A stretch of 64,000 nucleotides of DNA from Brachionus manjavacas (taxonomy: Eukaryota; Rotifera; Eurotatoria; Ploima; Brachionidae). Of the stretch, positions 34,569 through 48,239 are shown piece by piece. The stretch is from contig JAHQIY010000003.1 in the NCBI GenBank assembly GCA_019054805.1, positions 3,224,001-3,288,000 on the forward strand. Reading direction: 5' to 3'. Both the position numbers and the translations under genes were made by a program. Numbering within the stretch: position 1 is the stretch's first letter; every line of letters begins with the position of its first letter. The notes beneath the pieces are model-generated. The model was not told the origin of the DNA. It did not search any database and saw only the letters and a list, made by a program, of their open reading frames with translations.

Positions 34569-35997
34569 TAGGCATTGTGAATTTTCATACAAACCTTCAA
34601 AGCATTACAAAAATAAAATTATTTTTCATCAATTTAAATTGACAAAATTGAGCTTTGTAAGCTTTGATGATGAAACAAAATCTTTTTCTCTAAATTCAAC
34701 AAATAAAAATTTAACAGGGAAATATTAATTGTCGAAAAAAAATATCAATATTTTGAGATTTGTTTATGATATATTTTAATCAGAATTATATTTTGCAATT
34801 TGTAAATTTATTTTATTTAAATGTTAAAATTTTTTCATGGCTACTTTAATAATTTGAAGAAGCTAGTTGTAATTTTATTTTTCAATTCTAAGTAAACACA
34901 CAATTTTATTAAAAATTAAATTTTATTAATCAATTTATTTAAATTTTTTTTTAAACTGGGCCTTTAAATGAAACATTGCTATTTAAAACTTACAGAAAAA
35001 TTTGTTACTCGAATTTCGAAATGTTAAAAGTTAGGAAATCAGAAACAATGAAATATGAAATTAATGGGATTCAAAAATTAAATTTTTTATTAGTAATGTC
35101 TTCACAGCTGTTGATTTTAAATATTAACAGAATAATTTGCCTGAAAAAAAACCAAAGGGTCCTTTCTGTCATTTCTGGCTTTTTGACCAAAAAGCATGCT
35201 CTTTCTGTGCTTTAAAAAATTAAATATTATCTTGATTGATTAGAAATGACGTAAAATCTTTTATTAAAAATCTTTTAAAAAAAAAGGAAATTAAGGAAAT
35301 TTGAGCATATGACCTCTACAAAGAAAATCAAAACCAAAATCGTTTATATCCACATTGCCCAAAACTGAGTTAAAGTAACTAGTCCCCTGGATCTTCTCTT
35401 TTTTATATCTTTTTTATATCTATTTTATTACAGTTTGTAATTCATTTACTTATTAATTAAAGATTGTACTTGTTATGAATAGATAACTAAAAGGCAATGT
35501 GAATTTTCATACAAAAATTTCAAAACAAATTTAAATTCTTAATAAAATATGGCTTTTGAACTTCAGATTTTTCTGTGATTTTTAACAGTCCAATTTAAGA
35601 AAAAATTTAAATGAATGTTTCCCAATAAATTGATTTTTTTAATCAAATTGTATGTTAACTTAGAAATGAAAAATTAAACCTTTACAATTGTAACGATGAC
35701 ACAATTTTAACATTTAAATAAAAAAAATTTACAAAATGCAAAAAAAAATCTGATTTGAATAGATCATCGAGACAAGAAATAAATAAATTCCAAAATATTG
35801 ATATTTTTTTTATCATTAAAATTTTCCTGCTAATAAAAAGTAATCTTTTTTTGTTGAATTAAGTGAAAAATATTTTGTTTCATGTTATTTCATCATCAAA
35901 TTTTGAAAAGCTCAATTTTGTCAATTTTAATTAATGAAAAAGAATTTTATTTTTGTAATTTGGAAAGGTTTGTATGAAATTTCACAATGCCTAACTA
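34569..35997. repeat. Inverted-repeat element (~1.43 kb, arms ~270-295 bp)
   Basis: The left arm at about 34569-34840 starts aggcattgtgaattttcatac. The right arm at about 35700-35997 is its diverged reverse complement, ending gtatgaaatttcacaatgcc. Shared internal words include gacaaaattgagctt and aaatatcaatatttt. A third partial copy of the arm start (ggcaatgtgaattttcatac) lies at 35494. The 860-bp interior holds no recognisable transposase. It is a non-autonomous TIR or foldback element. Confidence 0.8.
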
Positions 35998-36109
35998 AAA
36001 TGTCTTTGTAACAAGATTTCTACGCATCTAGATGTATTTCTAGTAAGACGTCTTAAAATACTCCTAAAATAAATACTGAATAGTCGCTTCTACCATCTTG
36101 TCACTTTTT

Positions 36110-36655
36110 TTATTTACATGAAATAGGGTAACTAAGAAAATAAGATCAATAAGTTCTTAGATGAACTAGAACAGTGGCTTTGCAAGTTGAAAATGAAAGT
36201 ATCAGTTGAAAAGTCTTGTTCAATGGTCTTTTCAAAATTTAATAAGTATGTGCTGATCGTAACCTTAGACTCTATGGAAATAAAATAATTAGACAAAAAG
36301 AAACTTCTTCTTCAACTCATTCAAAATGACTTTTTAGTCAATTGTTGGGATGAATGAGCTTATTTATTAATTAACAATAAAATAAAAGAAAAGAAGTTTT
36401 CAATTATAAATTTGCTTGTAGTAAATGTTATACAAAATTTTACAAAAATTAAATTAATGTAATAAACAATCTATCGGTTAAAAGAATTATAATCAAATTG
36501 TAAATTGCAAATTAGAAAATTATCAATAAATACCGAAAAAAAGTAGTCAAATTATATTTTAACTTTTTTTACTTTTTTTTACTTGAAATTTTATATTTTT
36601 TTGAATTTTAATTTTTTAACCTGAACGAGCTTGAGCTCGGCACAGATAGACAAAA
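36110..36655 (+). pseudogene. Decayed family A LINE, internally deleted
   Basis: About 36120-36300 reads the region after the RT palm (LKMKVSVEKSCSMVFSKFNK, then an AT-rich gap). The 3' terminus appears at 36618-36650 (cgagcttgagctcggcacag) with an A-rich tail. The middle is missing or unrecognisable, with many stops. Confidence 0.65.
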
Positions 36656-36834
36656 AAATAAACGACAATCGTCTTAAATTATTTTTATTTAACTGTTTAC
36701 TTTCTGAAAAATATTATTACCTTAATAAAAATAATAATAATAATTTGAGCCCTAAACTGGCCCCCTTTTTTGATGATGAAAAAGGTTTAAACATGTGACC
36801 AGTGCTGCAGAGACATTTGAAAGATTTTCTTCCT

Positions 36835-36905
36835 GTGGAGGGTTCGAATCTTTGATTCTCTACTTTTTATGACTAACACACAAACCACTCGGCTTCACGG
36901 GCTTA
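36835..36905 (-). other. tRNA-like A box and B box: possible tRNA-derived SINE head or tRNA pseudogene
   Basis: On the minus strand, agccgagtggtt (about 36893-36882) resembles a tRNA A box and agattcgaaccctcc (about 36852-36838) resembles a B box, about 35 bp apart, as in a type 1-2 tRNA core. The whole does not fold into a good cloverleaf by eye, so it is either a degenerate tRNA or a SINE promoter. Confidence 0.35.
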
Positions 36906-36909
36906 CACT

Positions 36910-39028
36910 ATTACTTTGGTATTGCAAAATTTTCCTAAAAATAATAAAAAAGCAATAAATAAATTTAGACAAAATTAAAAAATAATCTTGAACTAAAATA
37001 AATCTTTTACAGAAAAATAAGAAAAGGATAAAATGAACGTTTTTTCTATGAGAAAAAGCCAAAAAGAATAGAAAGGACGTCAATTCTAAATAAAAAAATT
37101 TATAAAATTTTAAAAAAGTTTCTTTAAAAGTACGAAAAGTTTACTCTTCTTAAATATAGATTGGAAAGGCTAAAAAGAAAATTTTTATTCAGAAAACTAA
37201 TTCTAAAATTCGATTAAAAAGGACATTACTTGTTCTTTTTTCATTGTCAATGAGTCAGCGAAGATTTGACGACTGAATTAATTGAATTCTTAAAAATCTT
37301 TAAAGTTTTTGTTGAAATTTGTTTGCAATATATTATTTTTCTTATTCTTAATTTTGTGGAAATGAAAAATTCTTAAATTTGAAAATTTGATAGGATCAAT
37401 AAATCTTTTTAAAAATTGTATTTTTTTGCTTTGTTTTCTTTTTAAGTCTAAGTCTATTAGTTTAAAAATGGAGTAATACTACAAATACTAAAATTTTGAG
37501 TTATAGTTTAGATAAATATCTAGAAAATTGTTGACAAATCTTGAATATTTAGTATAATAGCAAATAAACTCATTGTTAGATAATATTTTCTGAAAATTGT
37601 TTTTTATTTAGCATTCATTTTTAACTATTCTTGAAATTTGTTTTTTTGATAAGAAAACTTTTTCATTCAAAATACGAAAAAAAATTAATTTTCCATTTTT
37701 ATTTCCAGAAATTTTCCACTTACTATGAAGCATTTTTATGCTAATCGGAGATCACAAATAATTTGTTTGTAGAATTTACCGAGCAGACAAAAAATAATAA
37801 TTTTTTTAAATCTAAAAATTAAAAAAAATGAAATGAAAATTAAATAATTTTGTTAAAAATCGGCTTTTGTAAATTATCTTTTTTTTCTTTTGAACCATTT
37901 CTAACAATTTTATTTTATTTATTTATAGTATTAAAAAAAAAATAAAAAAATTTCTAACAAGTGATTCAAGTTTTTTTGGTGACAGAATTTTCCCAATTAA
38001 AAAACCAAATCCAAATTTAATAAACTGTTATATATTAAAAAATATTTGTACTTTTATTTCAAAAATCTTTTCTTAATGCTAAAGATAAGCTGATTAAAGC
38101 CTCTAAAAATAAAATTTAAATCAATTAGAATTAAATTTTTAAAACAAAAGAAACTAATAAAGAAATTTTAATTATTATTAGAAAAAAACGCAAATAGGAA
38201 GATCTAATTTAGTTATTCAATAAAATTTCATCAACTTTCTTGAAAACTCCAACTATCAAACTTTTATTTAAAACTTGATTAAATGTCTAAAAAAGTTCAG
38301 TTAACTTAATAAAAAACTATGGCTGTCTTTTATGCATGTTTAAATTTAATTAATTAAATCCCTTTGATGCTAAATTTTGATTTCCCTTTAGCAATTATTC
38401 AATTATTTAAATTCCAATGAGACTGAAATTAATCATTGTGTAAATCTAAACTAAAGTTACTATACACTTTTTGTTGAATTAAAAAATGAGTCTAATCGAT
38501 AATGTAAAAATTTTTCTACTTTATTTAAATAATCAGAGCAACTTTAATTTAAAAATAAACTTTTTTTTATAATTTATGAAAATTGAATATTATTTTTCTT
38601 AGCTTTTTAATAGCCTTATAGATACGAATATCTTGATTAAATCGATTTTTGATTTATAATTTTTAATGTAGCTCTTAACATATTATAAAGTGTTATTCAG
38701 TTTATCGGATCAATTATGCTCTGGTTAAAAAAATAGAAATAAAAAAGATTTGTTTATTTTGAACAATATATAGACTTGAAGTAATTTGTTTTTTAATTTG
38801 GAAAAAAATTGCTAAAAGAAAAATTAATTAGTTTTTAGTTCATTATAAGATTAATATTTAAAAGGTTATCGATTGAAATTATGGCTAGAATAGAGTTTTA
38901 TTTAAATGTCAAAAATTTTTAAATTAATGACCACAATGAGTTAGGATTTAGAAAATTATTGTTTTCAAATAAACATATTTCAATACTCGAGAAAAAGACT
39001 TCAAAAAATTATTTATTTTCCTATATTT
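36910..39028. other. No gene seen
   Basis: AT-rich; no exon-like island or repeat pair noticed. Confidence 0.5.
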
Positions 39029-39096
39029 ATTCAAAAAATTATGACCCTATGCTCCATAAGGAGTGAATAAGGAAAAAAAAAAAAAAAATTCAAAAA
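39029..39096 (+). mobile_element. ~50-bp extreme 5'-truncated family C LINE insertion
   Basis: Contains tgaccctatgctcc and aaggagtgaataagga plus poly(A), matching the last 45 bp of the element at 9375-10056 with one substitution. A 9-bp duplication, attcaaaaa, lies at 39029-39037 and 39088-39096. The TSD is AT-rich and so weak alone, but it sits exactly at the element borders. Confidence 0.85.
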
Positions 39097-42000
39097 TCTA
39101 TACAAAAACTCTAAAATAAAAAAATATCAAAAAATTCCTAAAGTTTTTCAAATTTCTATTTTTTTCTAAATTTTGTATATTAAAATTATTCATAAAAATA
39201 AATAAATAAATAACTTTCATTAGGGTCTGTGAAACTAGTGTTCCAGTTTTCTAAGAAATGCACAAAAAAAATTAATTAGATTAAAAAATGCTTAACAATG
39301 ACTGCAGGTAGTTTGAAATGGTCTATTACCTCTTTTATAGTACAAAGATAGAAAATTTGATTCATCTTTAATCATTATTATTTTATATTAAAAATTTAAA
39401 AAAGAAGCAAAAAAAAGAGAGTTTAAATAAAATTATAAAGAATTTAAATTATCTATTGAAATCTTTAAATTACAAGTTTAAGTGATATCTTTTTTATTAA
39501 AAAATGGATACATAAATTTTTTAAATAAAAAAAAATTTTAGATCAGTTGTTTTATTACCGAAAATAAATCATTTAAAATTAAATTGAATTTTGACAAGGT
39601 AGATTTTACTATTCAATTTTCATTATTTAAAAAAAACGTACCATTAGTTGCTTGTTTCAATTGAATCGAAATTCTAAATTAATAAGGACTTGTTTACCAA
39701 AAGTTCGAATTTAAGTGAGTCTAGAGGTATAAACTGGAGAGGACACTTCAAACCGAGATAAAATTTAAAAAAATAGAAATCTTTTCATAAAATTAGAAAA
39801 ATAGAAAATTTTATGCCATAAAATTAGACTGCTTGATTTTTCGGATAAAAATTTCATTTATTTTTGAAATTTTGATGAATCCTTTTTAACTTTATCCAAG
39901 ACTAAGAACTTTTTCTTCTAGCACAAATTTTATTTTTATTATCCTATAATTTTCAATTGTCATTATGACTTAAAATCAGCTTTATTTATTATCACCAAAA
40001 ACAACATACCCTCCTCCGCCACGGACCCGCTTAACTTTTAATATAATTATTAAAATAACCAAAAAGTACAAAAAGCAAAGCGTTTTTTTAATAGTTTAAT
40101 CTTATTGTCTATCCATGGAAAGTTCACAAAGAATTTTTGACTGGAAAAAGGACCCGGCAGCTTGTCCTGTTTGTGGAGGTTATTATGAAAGCTGAAAAGG
40201 TTTTAATTTAAATTTCACTTGACAAGAATGCATAAAATTAAATTTGATCACTTAATTAATTTTTTCAATTTCAATTTTTTTCTAAGTTTTGGTCACTTGT
40301 CTAATAGTCTTTTGACATAGTATGCCCAAGTATGCGATGGTCGAGTTAAAAAAGTAAATTTAATGCCAGAAGAGAGCTCAATCGATTTAACAATAATCAG
40401 TTAAGAGGAAAATATAAAGAAAAATTTCGATTTTTTTTATTAATTTATTTAGACTATTTTTTATATAAAATGGTTTAAAATATGCAAAAGGCGCTGATGA
40501 ATGGACTCAAATGCAAGATTAGAAAAAAAATTTCTTTAGTAACTTCAGGTAATAAATTTCATTTTAATTTTTTTAGCAAATAAATTGTCTACATATCTCT
40601 AGATATGATGCAAAAAAATACAACTCATTATTTTTTTTATTTACTTAGTTATTTATTTGCAGTAAAAATTTCTTCGAAAGAAAAATAATTTGTGATAAAT
40701 TTATTCCACATATTTTCTTACAAATAAATTTGACTACCCGGTCACCGACTTTTTTTTTAAAGATTACACTCTTAATGCCAGTTTTACCCAAGAAGTAAAT
40801 GCGGTCAATGGAGTGAGTATTTCTAGTATTAAGCAAAGGGTCTGAATTGGAGCATTCATTTCTATTCCCACCACTACTTCAATGCTAGTCCATTTATCTT
40901 AATTAAAATTTATTTTCAAATCACTTTTTTTTCAAGGTGAAAAAAAGATCTGACTTGGAAGATAATAAATTTAGGGTCTTTGATTGTTAATGGAGACGGA
41001 CTCAATTAAAGACTATATAGGTTAAATCTAGCTTACCCTTAAGACCATAGCAAATGCATAATACATTTGTTTATTATTGAAATTTCATATAAAAAATTAA
41101 ATTTTTTAACAAGCTTTTGAGTTTTACCTATTTTGTGAATAATAAAATATGCAAAATTTGCAATCACGGCTCCTAATAATAATGAATAATATTCAGTGTC
41201 AACTGTTGAATTAGAATTTTTAAATCACGAAATCCAAAATTGTGTTTGTCTATTGCAATGAAATCAATTTGAAACCAAAAAAATAAAATTCGATTCTGTA
41301 TCCTAAAGCAAATGTTTGCGTACCAAGATAAAATCTAAAGGCAAAATTTTTTTGAATTAGTGAACACTTGCTTCAAAAAAAGATAAGAGATTGATATTTA
41401 AAAAATCTTGTTTCTAAATGACGTCTAATATCACAACCTTTTTATTTGAAATAGACGCAAATTTCAGCTCATTATTTTAGGAAAATTTCAACCAAAAATT
41501 TCTTGTATCCTTTGTTTAAGCCAAAATAATCTGCTTTTAAATTTGAAATTAAAAAGCATAAATTATCAAAATTGAAAAATTAATTTTGATTAATTGAGAA
41601 ACTGATTTGATAAATAAATATTTGTCTGGGTTATTTGATTCGAAAAATTGAAAAAAAAATTTTATGCTGACTATGGCAAAAATTGGGTTAATTTGTATAA
41701 TGCGAAAATAAACCTCAGAATTAATTGTGTCATAGATATTTCTTTGAAATTAAATACTTTTAATTTTGACTAAAATATTGATTATGTTTTTAATTCTAGC
41801 TGCTGTAAAATCAATAATTATTAGATTAAACATATTTGAGAATCAAGTTATCCGATTATCATGTAAACTAAAAAATTTTAATTAAAATCAAATAAAAAAT
41901 CTTGAATAGATTTCAATTTTTGAATTGAGAATCTTAAATGAATTAAGGAGCATGCATTTAAATTCATATTTTGGTATCTTAAAATGACGACTGTTTAAAA

Positions 42001-42540
42001 TAGAGTGCAATTTTTTTAATTAGTTTTGCGTTTATAGAATTGCTCGAACAAAATAAGTCATTCTTATTTAAAATTTTCGGAAATGATTAAACAAACATGA
42101 CGAGATAATTAACTTGAGATAATTAAAAAATTTTGAAATTTCAAAAAAATAAATAAAAAGTCTCTCTCTTTTTAAGTTATTTTATTCAGCTACTGTACTT
42201 TTGAGAATGCACTTTTAATTTACTTTTATTTAAAAAATAATTTAGAGGTGACCCCAGGGCACGTCCGAATGGTTCAAGACCTTCGTTTGAGCCCACATTA
42301 AAAAAAAATTGATATAAATTTAGATGATCGAATAAAATTGGATAAAAATAAAAACATGAAAAAAGTGATTAAATTAGTTTAAAAGCGAATTCACATTAAA
42401 AAAAAACAAATAAAAAAAAATCAGATAAAAAGTGTGATTAAAGATAACATTAAAAAAAAACTATAAAGATTACTGATTTTTTTGGCTAAGTTAAGTTTAT
42501 GAAATTAATTCAGCAGAACCAACGGTAAATAAATCAATTC
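39097..42540. other. No gene established
   Basis: AT-rich apart from two small coding-like islands: 40115-40195 (+), a 26-codon frame with CPVCGG, and about 40780-40836 (-), LNTRNTHSIDRIYFLGKTG. Neither is assigned. Confidence 0.4.
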
Positions 42541-42544
42541 TGAA

Positions 42545-43475
42545 CTTGTCATGGGTGATTCCGAAGACATCAGCACTCTGAAATATGTCGAAACCGAAAA
42601 AGTCATCCTCAGAGTCATCCTCTCACTAAACCTGAAATTCTCCACCCACATTAGAATCCAGGCAAACAAGGCTGCCGCCATCCTCGGGTAGCTAAAAAGG
42701 ACATTTAGGTACTGGACCGCCGATACGTGCAGGATCCTCTACTGTGCCTTCGTCAGACCTCACCTTGAGTACGTAGCAGCAGTCTGGTCTCCTCACAGCA
42801 AGAAGAACATCAAAATCCTCGAATCTGTCCAACGAAAGGCCACCAAGCTAGTGAGCGGATACAGGAACTGGAGCTATGCTGATCGCCTCGCTGTCTTAGG
42901 ACTCACGACACTTAAGGAGCGCCGTGTAAAAGGAGACATGATCCAACTGTTCAAATTCTATCGCGGAGTCAACGCTGTACCCTGGGTGAAACCTATGGAA
43001 CACTGTAACTCTCTATTGCAAGTAGAACCAGCTGGTAATATTAGGGGACACAGGAGAAGACTTTCTGACCAAGTCACGACCAAAAGTCAGCAGCGAGCTA
43101 ACTTCTTCACCAACAGAGTCATCAATGAGTGGAACGCCTGTAATGTTTTGTTAAATTTTTTTTTCTTAATCAATTGTACCTATATATGTAATTACTCATC
43201 TCTTATTAGTTTTTTATACTATTGTGCCATTATTTAATTTGTTTTTTATTTATTTCTTATTAATGACAAATTTTTTTAATTACTTTAAATCTACTTAACT
43301 CGTCAATCTGTGAAATCTCTCGTATTCGTCTTGTACCTCAGTTTCGTCTCTGTAACTTTTATTGTAGTTCCTTAATTAATCTCTCGATTTTTGCGCAATT
43401 AGCTACCATAGATGGCTTCCGAGTAAGCCATCTCCGCAAGCTCGATTGCTGTAGCTCTTTATTATTATTATTATT
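42545..43475 (+). pseudogene. LINE family B, 3' part of RT ORF with (ATT)n tail
   Basis: About 42555-43150 reads a CR1-like RT C-terminus: LNLKFSTHI, NKAAAILG, then a stop TAG near 42690, RTFRYWTADTCRILYCAFVRPHLEYVAAVWSPH (shown in parts), ESVQRKATKLV, LERRVKGDMIQ-type motif at 42920, and NFFTNRVINEWN near 43110-43137. The body is far richer in GC than its surroundings. It then breaks into AT-rich sequence, resumes at about 43305 with the 3' UTR and ends at the hairpin 43410-43433 and an ATT-repeat tail. The family is that of the copy at 11461-12015. Confidence 0.85.
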
Positions 43476-46400
43476 AATTCAGAAATAATTGATTAGATGA
43501 AAAGTTAAAAAAAAAAATTCAAATTTATAAAATTTATTTCAGAAGCATCCTATGCCATGGATTGACAATGAACTTATTTTTAATTTATGAATACTTTATT
43601 TCTTTGCATAAAAGGTGTTCTTTTGTATCTTTTTGTGTTCTTTACCTTTACGCCTTGAACTATGTCGTTTTTTGTACAAACAAGTTATATAAAAACGCGG
43701 TCCGGGTCGAAGCCCGATCGAATCAGATTGATCAAAAAAGGAGAGTAATCTTTTATATTTATTTTATTAACAGGAAACAATACAAAGGCTTACTTAAAAA
43801 AAAACAAAAAAGGACAGAATATTCTAATCACCAAGAAAAGGACATAATTTTTGATTACGGCCATTAAATTTGAATCACGAATTAAATTAAATTTGGCATT
43901 TAAAACTGTTTTGATCGTTTTTAAAATCAGAAATTTGATCCAAAAATTTACTTTTAGTTCAAATATCTGTTTTTCATGATATTTAACAAATTTTATCTAA
44001 ATAGTATTGAATTTTTTCAGCTTTATTTTTATGAAAAAAAATTAAAATTTGTTTTTCTTCAAAAACGATGATTTAATAAAATTTTGGCAATTTTTATTTT
44101 TACCAAAATTACGAAAAATCATTATTATTTACAAATCAATTAGATATTGATTTTTAATAATTTTTAATTAAGGAAAAGTTCACAGAAAGGGCCACTTTTT
44201 TTTGTTATTCAAATAAATTCTCAATGATCAATATAAAAAATTAAAGAAGAGAAAAACTGGATACATTGCTATAAATAAAAATAGCTTGGAACTAAAATTA
44301 CAAAAGAAAATAACAAAATTTTTCAAGAAAATTGGCTATCATTCTATAGAAAACTGTTAAACCAAAATTTTTGAATGACAAAATTATTAGCTGTGCCAAA
44401 ATTTGTTTTAGACGCTTTTGCTTTTTAAATAATACGAACAGGTCGCTAAAAACAGCCGAATTTAAGGTATGTTATTGAGGTCTAAAAACAAAGCAAAAGT
44501 TAACATTAAAATTTATGGTATTAGGGGGTACGTAAGTCAAATAAAAAGCTGAAAAGTTCCATGAGTCTTTATTTCAGAAATGTAGGCATTCGGTTTTTAA
44601 GTTTTGTATATCAAAACATTCAGTTTTTCCTCTCAAATTGTCAATTAATAAAAATTAAAAAATTTTAAAAATTAAACATCCACTATAAAACCAGATTTTA
44701 AAGAAATAAAGAAAAAGCAAATATACAGATTCAAATTAATAAATGAATAATATTAGATTAAGTTATCTGTCCCGAACGACGTTTTTCTGAGTGAATAGTA
44801 AAGGATTTAACAGGGGAAACATAAGGGAAGAAGTTGTGAGAGCCTGAAATTAAAGACAATAATTTTACAAAAATCGAGCAGCAAAAACTGGAATTTGTTA
44901 CTATCATGACCAGATAATCTAACTTTTCCTTTCTTCAGAATACTTAAACTTTTGAATTTAAAAGAATAAGATCAAAGAAATTTACTAAAGTTAAATCTTT
45001 TAAATAAAAACCCAAATCTTAACAATACCAAACGTAGTGGTGGATTTTTTTTTCTGAAATCATTTATTAAAGATTTTGAAAGAAAAATTAAATTTTTTTG
45101 TCAACATTTAGTAATCCAGTTTTCCATTTGTTTTATTTTCAGACCAAAATTAGTGTTATTAAAGCATTGGGACATTTTTGGATTTTGGATAGTTAAGATT
45201 CTAAAAATTAAAGTCAAGATTGATTTGCAGTCTTTTTTAAATTCTGCAAAATAAATTTTTCATAATTTTGAAAAATTTTAAATCTTCATAACCTGGATTT
45301 AATATATTTTAAAGATTTTATTGACTTTTTTTGTTAAAAATTATGATTAATTTGAAACTCATTTTCATTTTGTTCTGAACAAAACAGCTGTAAACTTTTT
45401 TAAAGAAGCATATTTACTCTGACTTTTGTGTAGTGCTAGGTGAAGTATTATTTATTTATAGATGATAGTGTTATCCATAGACCTATAGAAATAAATTTAA
45501 TTGCTCACTTATCTAAAAATTGTCAAGTTCTAAAGCAAGTTCTAAATCTTTACTTGTGGCAAAGGCAGCGGTGAAGTTTGGAGCAAAAAAATTAAAGCAA
45601 AGTAAAATATTTTAAGAATTTAAAAATAAATTAATAATTTTGAAAATTCTTATCATTAAAATCAAAAAAAAAACATTTATTTTTTTCTTTTTTACTTACG
45701 TCTAACAAATTACGTTTAAAAATGTTAAACAGTAATTTTTAAAATATAATTTAAAATTGACAATAATTTAACTAGAATTGGCATTCAGTCTAATAATGTA
45801 CATTTTGCTACAGTTTTTGATTAAGTTTACTTGGGTTTTAGCATATTGGCTAATAGAATGTTAATTTTTTTTTAATTTTCGATAATCATTGCTAAAAAAT
45901 AACGACACTTGAAAATTTTAAATAATTTATTCTTTAAAAAATTATAAATTTAAAAAAAAATAAACCTCAATTACTTTTTTAAAAAAAATTTCCTTCAGTG
46001 ATTTCTATAAACATTCTTCTTGTTAAAAAAAAAATTTAAATTCTTTATTATAATGCGCTACTAATGCTTGCTTACAGAATATAATGATTAGTATTTTAAT
46101 TTTAATTGATTAAAATGTCTCTAAGCCGACAACTTCTTTTTGATGAAACAAAATTTCTACTAAATAGGCATATTCAGAATCGATTAATTACTATCCTTTT
46201 AAAATTAATAAAAATTGATGTGAATTTCAAATCAACTTCAGACATACATATTTTAAAAAAAAATTATATGCAATTCTAATCAGAGTTTTAAATTATTAAT
46301 AAAACAAATTTTTATTGAAACGAAAAAAATTGAACATTACAAAAATAAATCTATAATTGGTTTTTCTGAAGCTGAAAATTTAAAAATTTCAAAACCTTAT

Positions 46401-48239
46401 TTACTATGAAAAAATAGCGATTTTAAATTCTGAAGATATCCTGATGGGATGAACGAGAAGTCAGATATCTGAGAGAAAAAAATTTATAATAGAAAATTAC
46501 TGAAATACTATTTGTGTAAATAAATTTTCCTATAAATATAAGGAAAGATCCTAAATTCCAACATCAAATTTGGAATAATAAGAAGTTGTTTGTTTTTTTC
46601 TATTTTTCTAATTATGGATGAGTAAAAAGCAAAAAATAAAAAGCTTTTTCTTATTAAAATGTAACAAAAAAGCGGATATAATTTTACAGAAAATGATAAA
46701 TAGAATAATGTTTAAACAAAATAGAAAATTTAAAGTGATATCTTTATTATTTGAGAAAAGAAAAAACTTATTGCTAAGTATGTCGTGAGTATTGCTAGCA
46801 GTAAAATATTTGATCAAAAAAATCAATAATACATTATTTTTAACATTTTATTAAAATTACATTTTTCAGCGATTAATAATTAATTTTTTTTTTTCGTTCA
46901 TTTCCTTCTAATATGGTGAAAAACTGCATTAAGCTTCGTTTGTGATGTCTTTATACTTCCAATACGTCTTTTTACTACAGAATTAGATTTGGATTAAAAA
47001 GGAATTTTTTCTCAAGCTCATTACATAATAATTTGTTCCAAGTCTCTTTTGACTTTTATAATTAAGTCTTAATAACAATTACATTTAATTAAACAATGGG
47101 ATTTCTTTTGAGTATTGAGAACTTAGTTTATAAAAAATTTGCATCTAATTTCTAATAAGGCATTCGCATAAATATAAGTTTATTTTTTTTTAGACACAAC
47201 CTTGAGACAAAATCTTTAGATGGAAATTCAAATTGTTGCTCATGCAACAAATTCGATTTTATTTTCAAGAAAAAATTTAAATTAAAATTCTTAGATAATT
47301 TAGTCCGGATAAATCATTTTCATTTTTAGAAAATATTTATTTATTCAAAAATTAAATGATGCAATGGATGAAAAAAAAGAAATTAATTTTTCACTTGAAA
47401 CTCATTTCTCATATATTCTACAGTTTTGATTTAAATGTAGATTTTATTTCCCGATGAATGTAATAGTTTTCAGAGATTGAAATAAGACAATCCAAAAAAT
47501 TAAAAAAAAAAAAATTAATTTTTTAAAGTTAATTAGTTTTTTGATCGTATTATTTTAAAATTTATAAAATGACCTAAAAAAAACTATTTACTCTTTTTGC
47601 TGATTGTTTTTACATAAGTTGATAAAAATGGCCATTAGAGACACTATAGAAGAAAAGATTGAAGAGGAAAGATTTAAGTGCCAAATGGATCTATTACTAA
47701 CTTCTTCCTATACGCTAATAATTCCATAAAAAATGGAAAAAAAATGAAAATAAGTATCCAATTTTTTTTTTTTTTTATTTCAAGGTCGCAGGCTAGAGCC
47801 TCTAGCTTTTAGACTGTTTCTTCAATTTTAATTTAAAAAACCTTGTTAATCTCAAGTCACTCTTTGACGATTTTTTGAGAATTAAAATTTGTCCCAATTC
47901 ATAAAGAAAACGATGATTAATCGATGAAAATTGATAGATGAATAATTGATGAGTTAGGAACCATTTCACCTAAATTCATCGAAGAAAAAAAAATTTTTAA
48001 TCGAAAATGATCGATCAAAATTTTTATATACATCATAGTTTTATATACATCACATCATCATCATATTTTATTTTTTTAATTTTTTCAAATAATTTTAAAA
48101 ATTTAAATAATCAAAAATTATTTTTTTTCAACAGATTTTAATCAATACAATTAAAATTAAAAATTTACTATCTTTAATGTAATCTGTTTCATTTTTAATT
48201 TTAACATTGAGTTTTTTATAATTGAGATCGACTAATTTC
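43476..48239. other. No gene seen
   Basis: Nearly 5 kb of AT-rich sequence. Open frames at 43562-43867 and 46608-46826 are compositional. A short GC-richer patch at about 43697-43730 (gcggtccgggtcgaagcccg) is unassigned. Confidence 0.5.

Noticed and set aside
46445-46475. ctgatgggatgaacgagaagtc, reminiscent of a hammerhead core
   Set aside because: The invariant CUGANGA is not matched and no flanking stems form.
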